Positions 1-6,764 of a stretch of 8,461 nt of DNA are shown here, one piece after another. Positions within the stretch are counted from its first letter, which is position 1; each line of letters opens with the position of its first letter. The position numbers were made by a program, and so were the translations under genes. Origin of the DNA: Acidimicrobiia bacterium (GTDB lineage: Bacteria; Actinomycetota; Acidimicrobiia; Acidimicrobiales; Ilumatobacteraceae); NCBI GenBank assembly GCA_013811855.1, contig JACCUL010000027.1:1-8461 (forward strand), written 5' to 3'. The notes under the pieces are model-generated. The model ran no database searches and was not told the DNA's origin. It saw only the letters and a list, made by a program, of their open reading frames with translations.

Positions 1-516
1 GCCGAGGGCGATGGCCCCGAGGACCTGCATGCCCGACGGGATCCCGAGCGCCCGGCGCAGCTCACGCTCCCCCTTGAACACGCCGAAGAAGAGCGCGCCC
101 AGGCCGAGCGACTCGGCACCGAGCAGCATGGTCATCACCGACATCGACGCGTCGATCGTCCAATACGGCGCCGGCCACGCGTCGGGCCCGGCGCCGAGCC
201 CGGTGGCCTGCTTGTCGGGCTCGGCGTAGCGGTCGGTGTAGGCCCGCGGGTCGGCCAGCGGGATGGCGATGATCGGTGCGTCGAGCAGCCGTTTCCAACG
301 GAAGGCCAGGCGGCGCATCGCCGGCAGCGTGATGTCCCAGAACAGGGCCGTCGCCGCTCCTTCGAGCACGATCAGGTGCCAGCCCTGCGTCTTGCCCGCG
401 CTCGGGGCCCGCGCCGCGAGGTCGACCAGTTCGTGCAGCAGCTCGGGTGGGACGGGGCGACCGTCGAACGCTCGCGTCATCCGCCGACGTCTGACGACAT
501 CGGCGAACTCGCTCAT
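1..516 (-). CDS. Nitroreductase family protein (3' end cut by window edge)
   Basis: Likely a cytoplasmic FMN-dependent oxidoreductase using NAD(P)H; the natural substrate cannot be read from sequence. I translated 172 residues from the ATG at 516, with no stop before the left edge. The N-terminus has the family's Arg-rich FMN-phosphate segment (RRRRMTRAF, residues 9-17), followed by the flavin-contacting APSAGKTQGWHLIVLEG (37-53). A long helix at about 118-147 leads into ESLGLGALFFGVF, and LGIPSGMQVLGAIALG (157-172) matches the family's 'LGIP..' strand. The usual C-terminal segment that completes the FMN site lies outside the window. An AGGGA at 8 bases before the ATG is a plausible ribosome site. 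The gene is codirectional with dnaE and the 638-1294 gene but separated from them by 121 bases with two inverted repeats, so it is probably its own transcription unit. The family call is firm; the specific function is unknown. Confidence 0.88.
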   Translation of the reverse strand, partial: MSEFADVVRRRRMTRAFDGRPVPPELLHELVDLAARAPSAGKTQGWHLIVLEGAATALFWDITLPAMRRLAFRWKRLLDAPIIAIPLADPRAYTDRYAEPDKQATGLGAGPDAWPAPYWTIDASMSVMTMLLGAESLGLGALFFGVFKGERELRRALGIPSGMQVLGAIALG

Positions 517-577
517 CGGTGCAATCCCTACGACTGCCGCGACGACTGAACGTCAACTGAGACGCATGAGCACCAAT

Positions 578-607
578 GAGCGAAAGAACCGTGCTGATTG
601 TTCGCTC
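578..607. other. Inverted repeat (7-bp stem, 16-base loop)
   Basis: GAGCGAA (578-584) and TTCGCTC (601-607) are perfect reverse complements around a 16-base loop. The repeat sits just beyond the tighter hairpin at 610-631 in the direction of minus-strand transcription, so it may act as a back-up terminator. It could instead be a regulatory site upstream of the nitroreductase gene. Confidence 0.4.
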
Positions 608-609
608 GC

Positions 610-631
610 ACGTCGTGCTCGCTCACGACGT
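610..631 (-). terminator. Probable terminator hairpin after the 638-1294 gene
   Basis: ACGTCGTG (610-617) and CACGACGT (624-631) form a perfect 8-bp stem with a 6-base loop. The stem begins 6 bases past the TGA of the minus-strand gene at 638-1294. There is no T-tract after it on the minus strand, which is common for actinobacterial terminators. It could also simply stabilise the 3' end of the mRNA. Confidence 0.55.
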
Positions 632-637
632 CCCCGC

Positions 638-1294
638 TCAGCGGGCGCCGAGCTTGACCAGGTCCTCCGCCATCGTCCAGCCGTAGGCGACCAGCGCCCC
701 ACCGTCGGCGGGAACGTCGGCGAACAGCGCGGCACGGGCCGGGTCGACCGAGCCAGGACCCTTGGCCGACTCGTGGTCGACGTAGCCCTGCTGGCCTCCG
801 GTGCGGACGACGAACGTCTTCTCGTCGTAGCTGCCGTCGACGTCGAAGCGCTTGGCCAGGCGGCGACCCCACGCCCGCTCCTCGCCGACGGCCCGCACGC
901 CGGGGCTGGGGGTGACGTCGTCGAGCTCCTTGAAGGCGTCGAGCGCGTCGGCATTGACGAACCGGGAGCCGACCACGACGTCCTCGTCCGGGAACGCCAT
1001 CAGGGCTCGGTGGTACGCCTCACCCATGAGGTGGCGCAGCACCTGGTCCCGCTTGGCGCTGCGCCGCACGCTGAGCATGCCGATCAACACGCAGGGCGTG
1101 CCGCCGATGCGCTCCAACGTGGCGAACATCAGCCCGTGCAGCTTGCCGTCGACCCGCGCCGTGGTGGCGAGGACCCAATCCTCCTTGGCCTTAGAGAGCT
1201 CGCCGATGCCGAACGATCCCCCCATCGACCCCAACTCGTCCAGGTCGGCATCCGTGAGCGCCGACGAGTCGTTCGTCTGAACCTGCACAGCCAT
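638..1294 (-). CDS. Conserved-looking hypothetical protein, possible GNAT-like fold
   Basis: I do not recognise this 218-residue protein. It is soluble in appearance, with no signal peptide or membrane segment. The middle resembles the core of a GNAT N-acetyltransferase. A strand-turn-strand (VLATTARVDGKLHGLMFATL, 41-60) is followed by a strand and a basic turn-helix (VLIGMLSVRRSAKRDQVLRH, 69-88), where GNATs bind the CoA pyrophosphate. A further strand (DVVVGSRF, 105-112) precedes a helix. The classic Q/RxxGxG/A motif is not present, so the fold call is inference only. The C-terminal part (about 150-218) matches nothing I know. The ATG at 1294 was chosen because a TAGAAT box lies 8 bases upstream and no good Shine-Dalgarno is visible. 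The gene starts 57 bases after the dnaE stop and is followed by a hairpin, so it may be both read through from dnaE and separately initiated. Confidence 0.72.
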   Translation of the reverse strand: MAVQVQTNDSSALTDADLDELGSMGGSFGIGELSKAKEDWVLATTARVDGKLHGLMFATLERIGGTPCVLIGMLSVRRSAKRDQVLRHLMGEAYHRALMAFPDEDVVVGSRFVNADALDAFKELDDVTPSPGVRAVGEERAWGRRLAKRFDVDGSYDEKTFVVRTGGQQGYVDHESAKGPGSVDPARAALFADVPADGGALVAYGWTMAEDLVKLGAR

Positions 1295-1302
1295 AGCGGT
1301 TC

Positions 1303-1308
1303 ATTCTA
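1303..1308 (-). promoter_or_regulatory. Putative -10 box (TAGAAT) for the 638-1294 gene
   Basis: TAGAAT on the minus strand ends 8 bases before the ATG at 1294, fitting TANNNT -10 boxes. A start site about 7 bases downstream would give an essentially leaderless mRNA, which agrees with the lack of a well-placed Shine-Dalgarno. No convincing -35 box is seen. Confidence 0.45.
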
Positions 1309-1351
1309 CTTCTCATGCGGCCGCCGAAGCGCCTGGAGCGTCAGCGCACCG

Positions 1352-4300
1352 TCACAGCGCGACCGCATCGTGGCCGAACGCCACTCGCAGCTCGCCGACG
1401 GCGCGGTCGACGTCGACGCGGAACTCGTCGGACAGGCGCAGCACCTGGGTGCCGAGGTCGACCATCACGATCGAGTCCCCGGGATGATCGCGCAGGATCC
1501 GCTTGAGGCGCTGGATCTTCAGCTCGTCGAGCGCCGTCGGCGGCAGGCGCAGGCGCAGCGGCGGGGCCGGACCGGACTCCAACCCGGCCAGCACCTCGAC
1601 GCCCTGGCAGATGACCCCGACCCGCGTGTCGTCGCGTTTGTCCAACCGGCCCCTGATGGCGACGATGGCGTCGTCGACGAGCTTGTGCCCGTGCTCGAGA
1701 AGCACCCGCGGGAACAGGGTGACCTCGACGGTGGCCTCCAGATCCTCCAGCACGAAGACGCCCATCTGGTCGCCGCGCTTGGTGAACTTCCTGGTCATGC
1801 CGGTCACGACCCCGCCGATGCCGACCTGGGCCCCGTCGTCCAGCTCGGCCAGCTCGCCGATGCCCTGGGCGACCTTGCGTCGCAGCGCCGCCTCGACCCC
1901 GAACAGCGGGTGGTCCGAGACGTAGAGCCCGAGCATCTCCTTCTCGAAGCGCAGCTTGTCGGTCTTCTCGAACTCCGTCGGCGGGATCGCCAGGCGCTCG
2001 TCGTAGGACGGCGTGGGGTCCCCCGCGTCGTCGTCCGCCCAGTCCCCGAACAGGCTCATCACACCGCGCTCGTGCTCGCGTCGGCGGGTCACGGTCGTGT
2101 CGGTGATGTGCTCGAACACGCCGAGCAAGCCCTTGCGGGTGTGACCCAGGGTGTCGAAGGCCCCGGCCTTGACGAGCGACTCGACGGCCCGCTTGTTCAG
2201 CACCGGCTCGGGCACCCGCTCGGCGAACTCGTGGAACGAGGCGAAGGGGCCGTTGGCGTCCCGCTCGGCCAACAGCTGGGCGACGAGCCCGGCCCCGACG
2301 TTGCGCACGGCCGACAGCCCGAACGTGATCGCACCGGGGCTGCCGATCGGCAGTGATACGCCGTCGGGCACGGCGCCGCGGTCGAGGGCCGCGAAGTCGG
2401 TGACCGAGCGGTTGACGTCCGGCGGCAGCACCTTGATGCCCATCGATCGGCACTCGGCGATGTACACGGCCGCCTTGTCGAGGGTGCCCTTGACGCTCGT
2501 CAGCAGCGAGGCCAGGTACTCGACGGGGTGGTGCGCCTTGAGGTACGCCGTCTGGTAGGCGACGAGCGCGTACCCGTAGGCGTGGCTCTTGCCGAAGGCG
2601 TAGTCGGCGAACGGCTCGATGATGTCGAACAACCGCTTGCCGAGCACCGCCCCGTACCCCGTGCGCTCGGCGCCGGCAATGAACTTCTCCCGCTCGGCGG
2701 CGATCAGCTCACGAACCTTCTTCCCGCAGGCCTTGCGGAGGTTGTCGGCTTCGGCCAGGGAGTAGCCGGCGACCTTCTGGGCCACCCGCATCATCGACTC
2801 CTGGTAGATCATCAGCCCGTACGTGTCGCCGAGCACGTCGACGAGGTCGTCGTGCTCGTACCGGATGGGCTGGCGGCCGTTCTTGCGATCGGCGTAGTCG
2901 TTGTGCATGTTGGCGGCCATCGGCCCGGGCCGGTACAGCGCCAGGAGGGCGGCCACGTCGTCGAAGCTCGTCGGCCGCAACGACCGCATCAGCGCCCGCA
3001 TCGGGCCACCCTCGAGCTGGAAGATGCCGATGCCGGCGCCGCGCTTGAGCAGATCGAGGGTCAGTTCGTCGTCCAGCGCCACGGTGTCGATGTCGAAGTC
3101 GGGATCTCGCCCGGCCCTCACCATCTCGACGGTGTCGGTGATGACGTCCAGGTTGCGCAGCCCGAGGAAGTCCATCTTCAGCAGGCCGAGCTCCTCGACG
3201 CCGTGCATCTCGTACTGCGTGACGAGCGGCGCCAACTCGGGGTCCTGCCCGCTCTCGGGCTTGCGCTGTACCGGCATGTACGTCGTCAGCGGCTCCTTGG
3301 TGATGACGACGGCCGCGGCGTGGATGCCGCTCGACCGCTTCAGGCCCTCGAGGCCCTTGGCCACGTCGACGACCTTCTTGACGTCGGGGTCGGTGTGGTA
3401 CATCGCCCGCAGCTCGCTGGCCGACTTGAACCCGTCGAGGAACTTCGGGTGCTCCTCGAAGCAGTAGCGCAGCGGAGTGTCCCGGCCCATCACGAGCGGG
3501 GGGATGGCCTTGGCGATGCGGTCGCCGACGCCGTACGGGAACCCGAGGACGCGGGCCGCGTCGCGCACGGCGGCGCGGGCCTTGATCGTGCCGAACGTGA
3601 TGATCTGGGCGACGTGGTCCCGGCCATAGCGCTCGGCCGCGTAGCGGACCATCTCGTCGCGGTACCGGGAGTCGAAGTCCATGTCGATGTCCGGCATCGA
3701 AAGCCGCTCGGGGTTGAGGAACCGCTCGAACAGCAGGTCGTAGCGGATCGGGTCGAGGTCGGTGATGCGCAGGCAGTACGCCACCGAGCAGCCGGCCGCC
3801 GATCCCCGACCGGGACCGACGCGGATGCCGCGGGTGCGGGCATACCGGATGAGGTCCCACACGATCAGGAAGTACGAGCTGAACCCCATGCTCCCGATGA
3901 CGTCGAGCTCGCCCTGGATGCGGGCCCGTACGGTCGGTGCGAGCTCGTCGCCCCAACGCTCGGCGGCGCCCTCCCACGTCAGGTGGGCGAGGTAGGCGGC
4001 GTCGTCGGCGAACCCCGCTGGCAGCGGGAACATCGGGAGCTGGGGGTCGCCGAACTCGATCTCGACCGCGGCCCGCTCGGCGACCCACAGCGTGTTGTCG
4101 CAGGCCTCGGGCACCTCGCGGAACAGGTACCGCATCTCGTCGGCCGTCTTGAGGTAGTGCTCGGTGCCCTCGAACTTGAACCGCTTGGGATCCGACAGCA
4201 TCGAGTTGGTCTGCACGCACAGCAGTGCGTCGTGCGACTCGTGGTCCTCGCGATGGGTGTAGTGCGAGTCGTTCGTGGCGAGCAGCGGCGCCTGGAGGCG

Positions 4301-4927
4301 GCGGGCGATGTCGAGGAGCTGCGGGTTGGTGCGGTGCTGGTCGGGCAGGCCGTGGTCCTGCAGCTCGACGAAGAGGTGATCGCGCCCGAAGATCTCCTGC
4401 AGCCGGGCCGCCTTCTCCAGCGCCGCTCGCTCGTCACCCTTGAGGAGCGACTGCAGCACGTGCCCGCCGAGGCAGCCTGTGGTGGCGATGAGGCCGTCGT
4501 GGTGCTCGGCCAGCAGCTCCCAATCCAGTCGGGGCTGGTAGTAGTAGCCCTCCATGAACGCCCGGCTGGACAGCTGGATGAGGTTGCGGTAGCCGGCGTC
4601 GCTCTCGGCCAGCAGGGTCAGGTGGTAGTAGAGCTTGCGGCCACCCTCGGTGTCGCCGCCCGAGTCGTCCAGCCGACCGCGCCGGGCCGGGCGCTCGCTG
4701 CGGTGGTCGTGGGCCATGTAGGCCTCGGTGCCGAGCACGGGCGTGATGCCCTGCTTGCGGCACTCCTTGTAGAACTCGAGGGTGCCGTACATGTTGCCGT
4801 GATCGGTGATGCCGATCGCCGGGTGGCCGTCGGCGACGGCCTTGGCCACCAGCTCGTCGAGCCGGGACGCCCCGTCCAGCATCGAGAACTCGGTGTGGAC
4901 GTGGAGGTGGGTGAACGAGTCGCCCAC
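1352..4927 (-). CDS. dnaE: DNA polymerase III alpha subunit, DnaE1 type
   Basis: Replicative polymerase catalytic subunit, 1191 residues, close to the usual length of actinobacterial DnaE1. The N-terminal PHP domain (about 5-275) opens with HLHVHTEFSMLDG and keeps the full metal-ligand set: H9, H11, D18, H43, E68, H102, C152, D220 and H222. In mycobacterial DnaE1 this site is a proofreading exonuclease. The palm has GPGRGSAAG (371-379), then PDIDMDFD with catalytic D413 and D415, and the third Asp D586 in KMDFLGL. A helix-hairpin-helix region lies at about 870-925. A candidate beta-clamp motif VMSLFG is at 956-961. An OB domain (about 1036-1073) contains GMTRKFTKRGDQMG. The start is GTG at 4927, with GAAAGG 6 bases upstream, and puts the HxH motif where the family has it. 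The full PHP ligand set and the OB domain favour DnaE1 over DnaE2/ImuC. No intein or frameshift was seen. The gene lies 109 bases downstream of bpa on the same strand. Confidence 0.98.
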   Translation of the reverse strand: MGDSFTHLHVHTEFSMLDGASRLDELVAKAVADGHPAIGITDHGNMYGTLEFYKECRKQGITPVLGTEAYMAHDHRSERPARRGRLDDSGGDTEGGRKLYYHLTLLAESDAGYRNLIQLSSRAFMEGYYYQPRLDWELLAEHHDGLIATTGCLGGHVLQSLLKGDERAALEKAARLQEIFGRDHLFVELQDHGLPDQHRTNPQLLDIARRLQAPLLATNDSHYTHREDHESHDALLCVQTNSMLSDPKRFKFEGTEHYLKTADEMRYLFREVPEACDNTLWVAERAAVEIEFGDPQLPMFPLPAGFADDAAYLAHLTWEGAAERWGDELAPTVRARIQGELDVIGSMGFSSYFLIVWDLIRYARTRGIRVGPGRGSAAGCSVAYCLRITDLDPIRYDLLFERFLNPERLSMPDIDMDFDSRYRDEMVRYAAERYGRDHVAQIITFGTIKARAAVRDAARVLGFPYGVGDRIAKAIPPLVMGRDTPLRYCFEEHPKFLDGFKSASELRAMYHTDPDVKKVVDVAKGLEGLKRSSGIHAAAVVITKEPLTTYMPVQRKPESGQDPELAPLVTQYEMHGVEELGLLKMDFLGLRNLDVITDTVEMVRAGRDPDFDIDTVALDDELTLDLLKRGAGIGIFQLEGGPMRALMRSLRPTSFDDVAALLALYRPGPMAANMHNDYADRKNGRQPIRYEHDDLVDVLGDTYGLMIYQESMMRVAQKVAGYSLAEADNLRKACGKKVRELIAAEREKFIAGAERTGYGAVLGKRLFDIIEPFADYAFGKSHAYGYALVAYQTAYLKAHHPVEYLASLLTSVKGTLDKAAVYIAECRSMGIKVLPPDVNRSVTDFAALDRGAVPDGVSLPIGSPGAITFGLSAVRNVGAGLVAQLLAERDANGPFASFHEFAERVPEPVLNKRAVESLVKAGAFDTLGHTRKGLLGVFEHITDTTVTRRREHERGVMSLFGDWADDDAGDPTPSYDERLAIPPTEFEKTDKLRFEKEMLGLYVSDHPLFGVEAALRRKVAQGIGELAELDDGAQVGIGGVVTGMTRKFTKRGDQMGVFVLEDLEATVEVTLFPRVLLEHGHKLVDDAIVAIRGRLDKRDDTRVGVICQGVEVLAGLESGPAPPLRLRLPPTALDELKIQRLKRILRDHPGDSIVMVDLGTQVLRLSDEFRVDVDRAVGELRVAFGHDAVAL

Positions 4928-4933
4928 GGATGA

Positions 4934-4939
4934 CCTTTC
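4934..4939 (-). promoter_or_regulatory. Ribosome binding site of dnaE (GAAAGG)
   Basis: GAAAGG lies 6 bases before the GTG at 4927 and supports that start over any downstream ATG. Confidence 0.65.
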
Positions 4940-4944
4940 GTGTT

Positions 4945-5018
4945 GGTCGACCCCCGCCGGGGGCCGCGACGGACCTGCGACTGCACCGCGAATGACGCGG
5001 CTGTGATTCGGTCGACCC
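4945..5018. repeat. Pair of GGTCGACCC repeats in the dnaE leader
   Basis: The 9-mer GGTCGACCC occurs at 4945-4953 and again at 5010-5018 in the 109-base gap between bpa and dnaE. Each contains the perfect palindrome GGTCGACC. The right copy overlaps the only TANNNT box in the gap, and the left copy overlaps a hairpin near the dnaE ribosome site. That arrangement could suit operator sites for a dimeric regulator. In GC-rich DNA a 9-base match can also arise by chance, so the role is inference. Confidence 0.4.
4946..4970 (-). other. GC-rich hairpin in the dnaE leader
   Basis: CCCCC (4951-4955) pairs with GGGGG (4959-4963) around a 3-base loop. Outside it, GTCG (4946-4949) can pair with CGAC (4967-4970) across a small internal loop. 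The structure lies 6 bases upstream of the dnaE ribosome site. It may terminate bpa transcripts, or form in the dnaE 5' untranslated region and influence translation. Confidence 0.4.
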
Positions 5019-5020
5019 TA
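5015..5020 (-). promoter_or_regulatory. Weak candidate -10 box (TAGGGT) for dnaE
   Basis: TAGGGT on the minus strand is the only TANNNT hexamer in the gap. It would start transcription near 5008, giving a leader of about 80 bases. No -35 box at 16-18 bases is convincing, so dnaE may equally be read from the bpa operon. Confidence 0.22.
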
Positions 5021-5036
5021 CCCGTTCGGCGGTGGG

Positions 5037-5591
5037 TCAGAGGTACGTGCCGGGGTGGTCGCCCTGGGCGGCGCCGGGCGGACCGCCGAGGCCGCCCGAT
5101 CCCGCGCCCGGCGGGAGCTGACGCAGGTGCTCGAGCTGCTGGCGCGCCGCCAGCTGCTGGGCGAAGAGGGTGGCCTGGATGCCGTGGAACAGGCCCTCCA
5201 GCCAGCCGACGAGCTGCGCCTTGGCGACGCGGATCTCACCCTCCGTCGGTACCTCGCCCTCGCGGAACGGGAGGGTGAGCATCTTCAGCTCCTGTTGGAG
5301 CTCGGGCGACAACGCGTCGGACAGCTCGACGATCGAGCGCTCGTAGATCTCGGCCAACCGCTCGCGGCTGGGCTCGTCGAGCGGGGCGGCGCGCACCTCC
5401 TCCAGCAGCATCTTGACCATCGAGCCGATGCGCATGACCTTGGCCGGCGACGTGACGGATTCGCCGACGATTTCGTTGTCGTCACGCGCGGCCGGCGGTG
5501 CCAGCACCTCGCCGCGCTCGACGGACCCGGCACCGGCCGTCCGTGGCCCCCGCGGATCGTCGCGACCGGGATCGGGGGGTTGGTCGGTCAT
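5037..5591 (-). CDS. bpa: Bacterial proteasome activator Bpa/PafE
   Basis: ATP-independent cap for the actinobacterial 20S proteasome. Known family members form a dodecameric ring that docks on the 20S core and opens its gate for unfolded, non-pupylated proteins. The protein has 184 residues. A low-complexity acidic/Pro N-terminus (1-45) precedes the characteristic helical core: SPAKVMRIGSMVKMLLEEV (48-66), RAAPLDEPSRERLAEIYERS (67-86) and QLVGWLEGLFHGIQATLFAQ (126-145). A Gly/Pro linker (about 151-180) leads to the C-terminal GTYL. The family normally ends in GQYL, the tail that inserts into the 20S alpha ring, so Gln is replaced by Thr while Tyr and Leu are kept. The start is ATG 5591, which overlaps the TGA of the upstream gene as ATGA and has AGGAGG 7 bases upstream. 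A longer open frame extends to 6029, but that part is antisense shadow of the phosphodiesterase region and is not conserved Bpa sequence. It is the last gene of a three-gene operon. Confidence 0.95.
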   Translation of the reverse strand: MTDQPPDPGRDDPRGPRTAGAGSVERGEVLAPPAARDDNEIVGESVTSPAKVMRIGSMVKMLLEEVRAAPLDEPSRERLAEIYERSIVELSDALSPELQQELKMLTLPFREGEVPTEGEIRVAKAQLVGWLEGLFHGIQATLFAQQLAARQQLEHLRQLPPGAGSGGLGGPPGAAQGDHPGTYL

Positions 5592-6751
5592 CGGCTCGCC
5601 TCCTTGCGAATGGCCAGCAGGGGCACGAGGACCTCCGCCGGGGTCATCGAGCCGTGTCGGCAGACCAGCTCGTACGGGCCGGAGTCGGCCGGGTCGAAGA
5701 AGCTCACCGGGGCGTGCGTGACGAGTGCGACGTCGCCGAGGCGCGAGGCGAACGGGGCCGGCAGCGACGGTCCGAACCAGTGCTCGTCGATGACCTGCTG
5801 GCGGGTGACGATCCACGCCATCTCGCCGTAGCGCTCGGCGGCGGCGGCGGCCAGCTCGTCGGTGGCGCCGGACTTGGCGTGCCACCAGCGGAAGCGTCCC
5901 TCGCCGGACTGGCGCTCGACGAGGGCCAGGAGGTCGGCGTCGGGGTAAATCGTGCGGTCGCCGACCTCGACCTGGCCGTGGTCTGCGGTCACGAGCAGCA
6001 CGGCGCCGGGCGGGAGGATGTCGATGCAATCGGCGACGATGCGGTCGGCGTAGCGCAGCTCGGCCTCGTAGTACGGCCCGAAGCCCCGCTCGTGCGCTGT
6101 CTTGTCGATCCCGCCGTAGTAGGCGTACACGAACCGCTCACCGGCCGCGAGTTGCTCACCGACCTGGAGGGCAATGGCGGACACGGCCCGGTAGCCGACG
6201 GGTCGGGAACCGCGCAGGTGCGCTTCGGTGAACGCCGACCCCTGCAGCTCGCTCGGGGACACGACGGGGACGGCGTAGCCGAGGAAGGCCGGGAAGCGCT
6301 GGATGTCGCGGGGCGGATGGACCCGCCGCCGGTCACCGTTGCCCGACACCCACCGCAGCACGTTCAGCACCTCGCCACCGAGCATCATGCGGTAGCCGAG
6401 CAGTCCGTGCTCGGACGGCGTGAGGCCCGTGGCGATGGAGCTGAGCGCGGTGGCTGTCGTCGTCGGGGCGACGGTCGTGATGGCGTCGCCCGTCATCGAG
6501 TCGAGGGCCGGCATGAGATGGCGGTGGTCGAGGAGTTGCTCCCAGCCGAGGCCGTCGAGGATCAGCAGGACGGCCTGGTCGGCCCCGCTGACCGGTTCGG
6601 GCATCCACGCCGGGAGCGTGCCGTTCCACGTGGCCGGCCCGAGCAGTGCCGGCACGATGCCGCGCACGTTGGCGCCGGCGTAGTCCGGGATCACCGGCCG
6701 GGGTGTCACGACCGCACAGTCCAGCACCCAACCCGCCCAGGCGCAACGCAC
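5588..6751 (-). CDS. Alkaline-phosphatase-superfamily phosphodiesterase / nucleotide pyrophosphatase
   Basis: Metal-dependent (probably two Zn) hydrolase of phosphodiester or phosphomonoester bonds; substrate unknown. All expected metal and catalytic positions of the type I phosphodiesterase/NPP family are visible in 387 residues: D66 in VLLILDGLGW, nucleophile T99 in VAPTTTATALSSIATG, PSEHGLLGY (112-120), D206 and H210 in GGIDKTAH, D247-H248 in VTADHG, and H366 in CRHGSMTPAEVLVPLL. No signal peptide or membrane anchor is evident, so it probably acts in the cytoplasm, unlike many secreted relatives. The start is uncertain: GTG 6751 gives the longest form, but GTG 6709 (beginning VTPRPVIPDY) looks more family-like at its N-terminus. 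Neither has a strong Shine-Dalgarno. The gene begins 13 bases after the ATP-grasp gene ends, and its TGA overlaps the bpa ATG, which suggests translational coupling to the proteasome activator. Confidence 0.9.
   Translation of the reverse strand: MRCAWAGWVLDCAVVTPRPVIPDYAGANVRGIVPALLGPATWNGTLPAWMPEPVSGADQAVLLILDGLGWEQLLDHRHLMPALDSMTGDAITTVAPTTTATALSSIATGLTPSEHGLLGYRMMLGGEVLNVLRWVSGNGDRRRVHPPRDIQRFPAFLGYAVPVVSPSELQGSAFTEAHLRGSRPVGYRAVSAIALQVGEQLAAGERFVYAYYGGIDKTAHERGFGPYYEAELRYADRIVADCIDILPPGAVLLVTADHGQVEVGDRTIYPDADLLALVERQSGEGRFRWWHAKSGATDELAAAAAERYGEMAWIVTRQQVIDEHWFGPSLPAPFASRLGDVALVTHAPVSFFDPADSGPYELVCRHGSMTPAEVLVPLLAIRKEASR
5599..5604 (-). promoter_or_regulatory. Strong ribosome binding site of bpa (AGGAGG)
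   Basis: AGGAGG lies inside the end of the phosphodiesterase gene, 7 bases before the bpa ATG at 5591. It fixes the bpa start and suggests robust independent initiation in addition to ATGA coupling. Confidence 0.85.
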
Positions 6752-6764
6752 TCGGTCGAACAGC

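Noticed and set aside
528..556. Possible promoter for the nitroreductase gene: TTGACG (551-556) with TCGTAG 17 bases on
   Set aside because: The -35-like hexamer is good, but the -10 candidate is poor, and the better TAGGGA is 20 bases away. Not enough to call.
263..2356. Open frame of about 700 codons on the plus strand
   Set aside because: It runs opposite three separate minus-strand genes and their gaps, which a real gene would not mirror. Its composition is shadow-like.
1352..4927. Intein or frameshift in dnaE
   Set aside because: The frame is continuous, and the PHP, GPGRGS, PDIDMDFD and KMDFLGL motifs are uninterrupted at expected spacing.
2528..4933. Open frame of about 800 codons on the plus strand, opposite dnaE
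   Set aside because: It is antisense to an unmistakable dnaE. Its product is a Val/Leu/Arg/His-rich low-information translation typical of GC-rich shadow frames, with no domain I recognise.
5592..6029. N-terminal extension of bpa to a start at 6029
   Set aside because: The extension overlaps the real phosphodiesterase in another frame. The AGGAGG and ATGA overlap at 5591 mark the true start.
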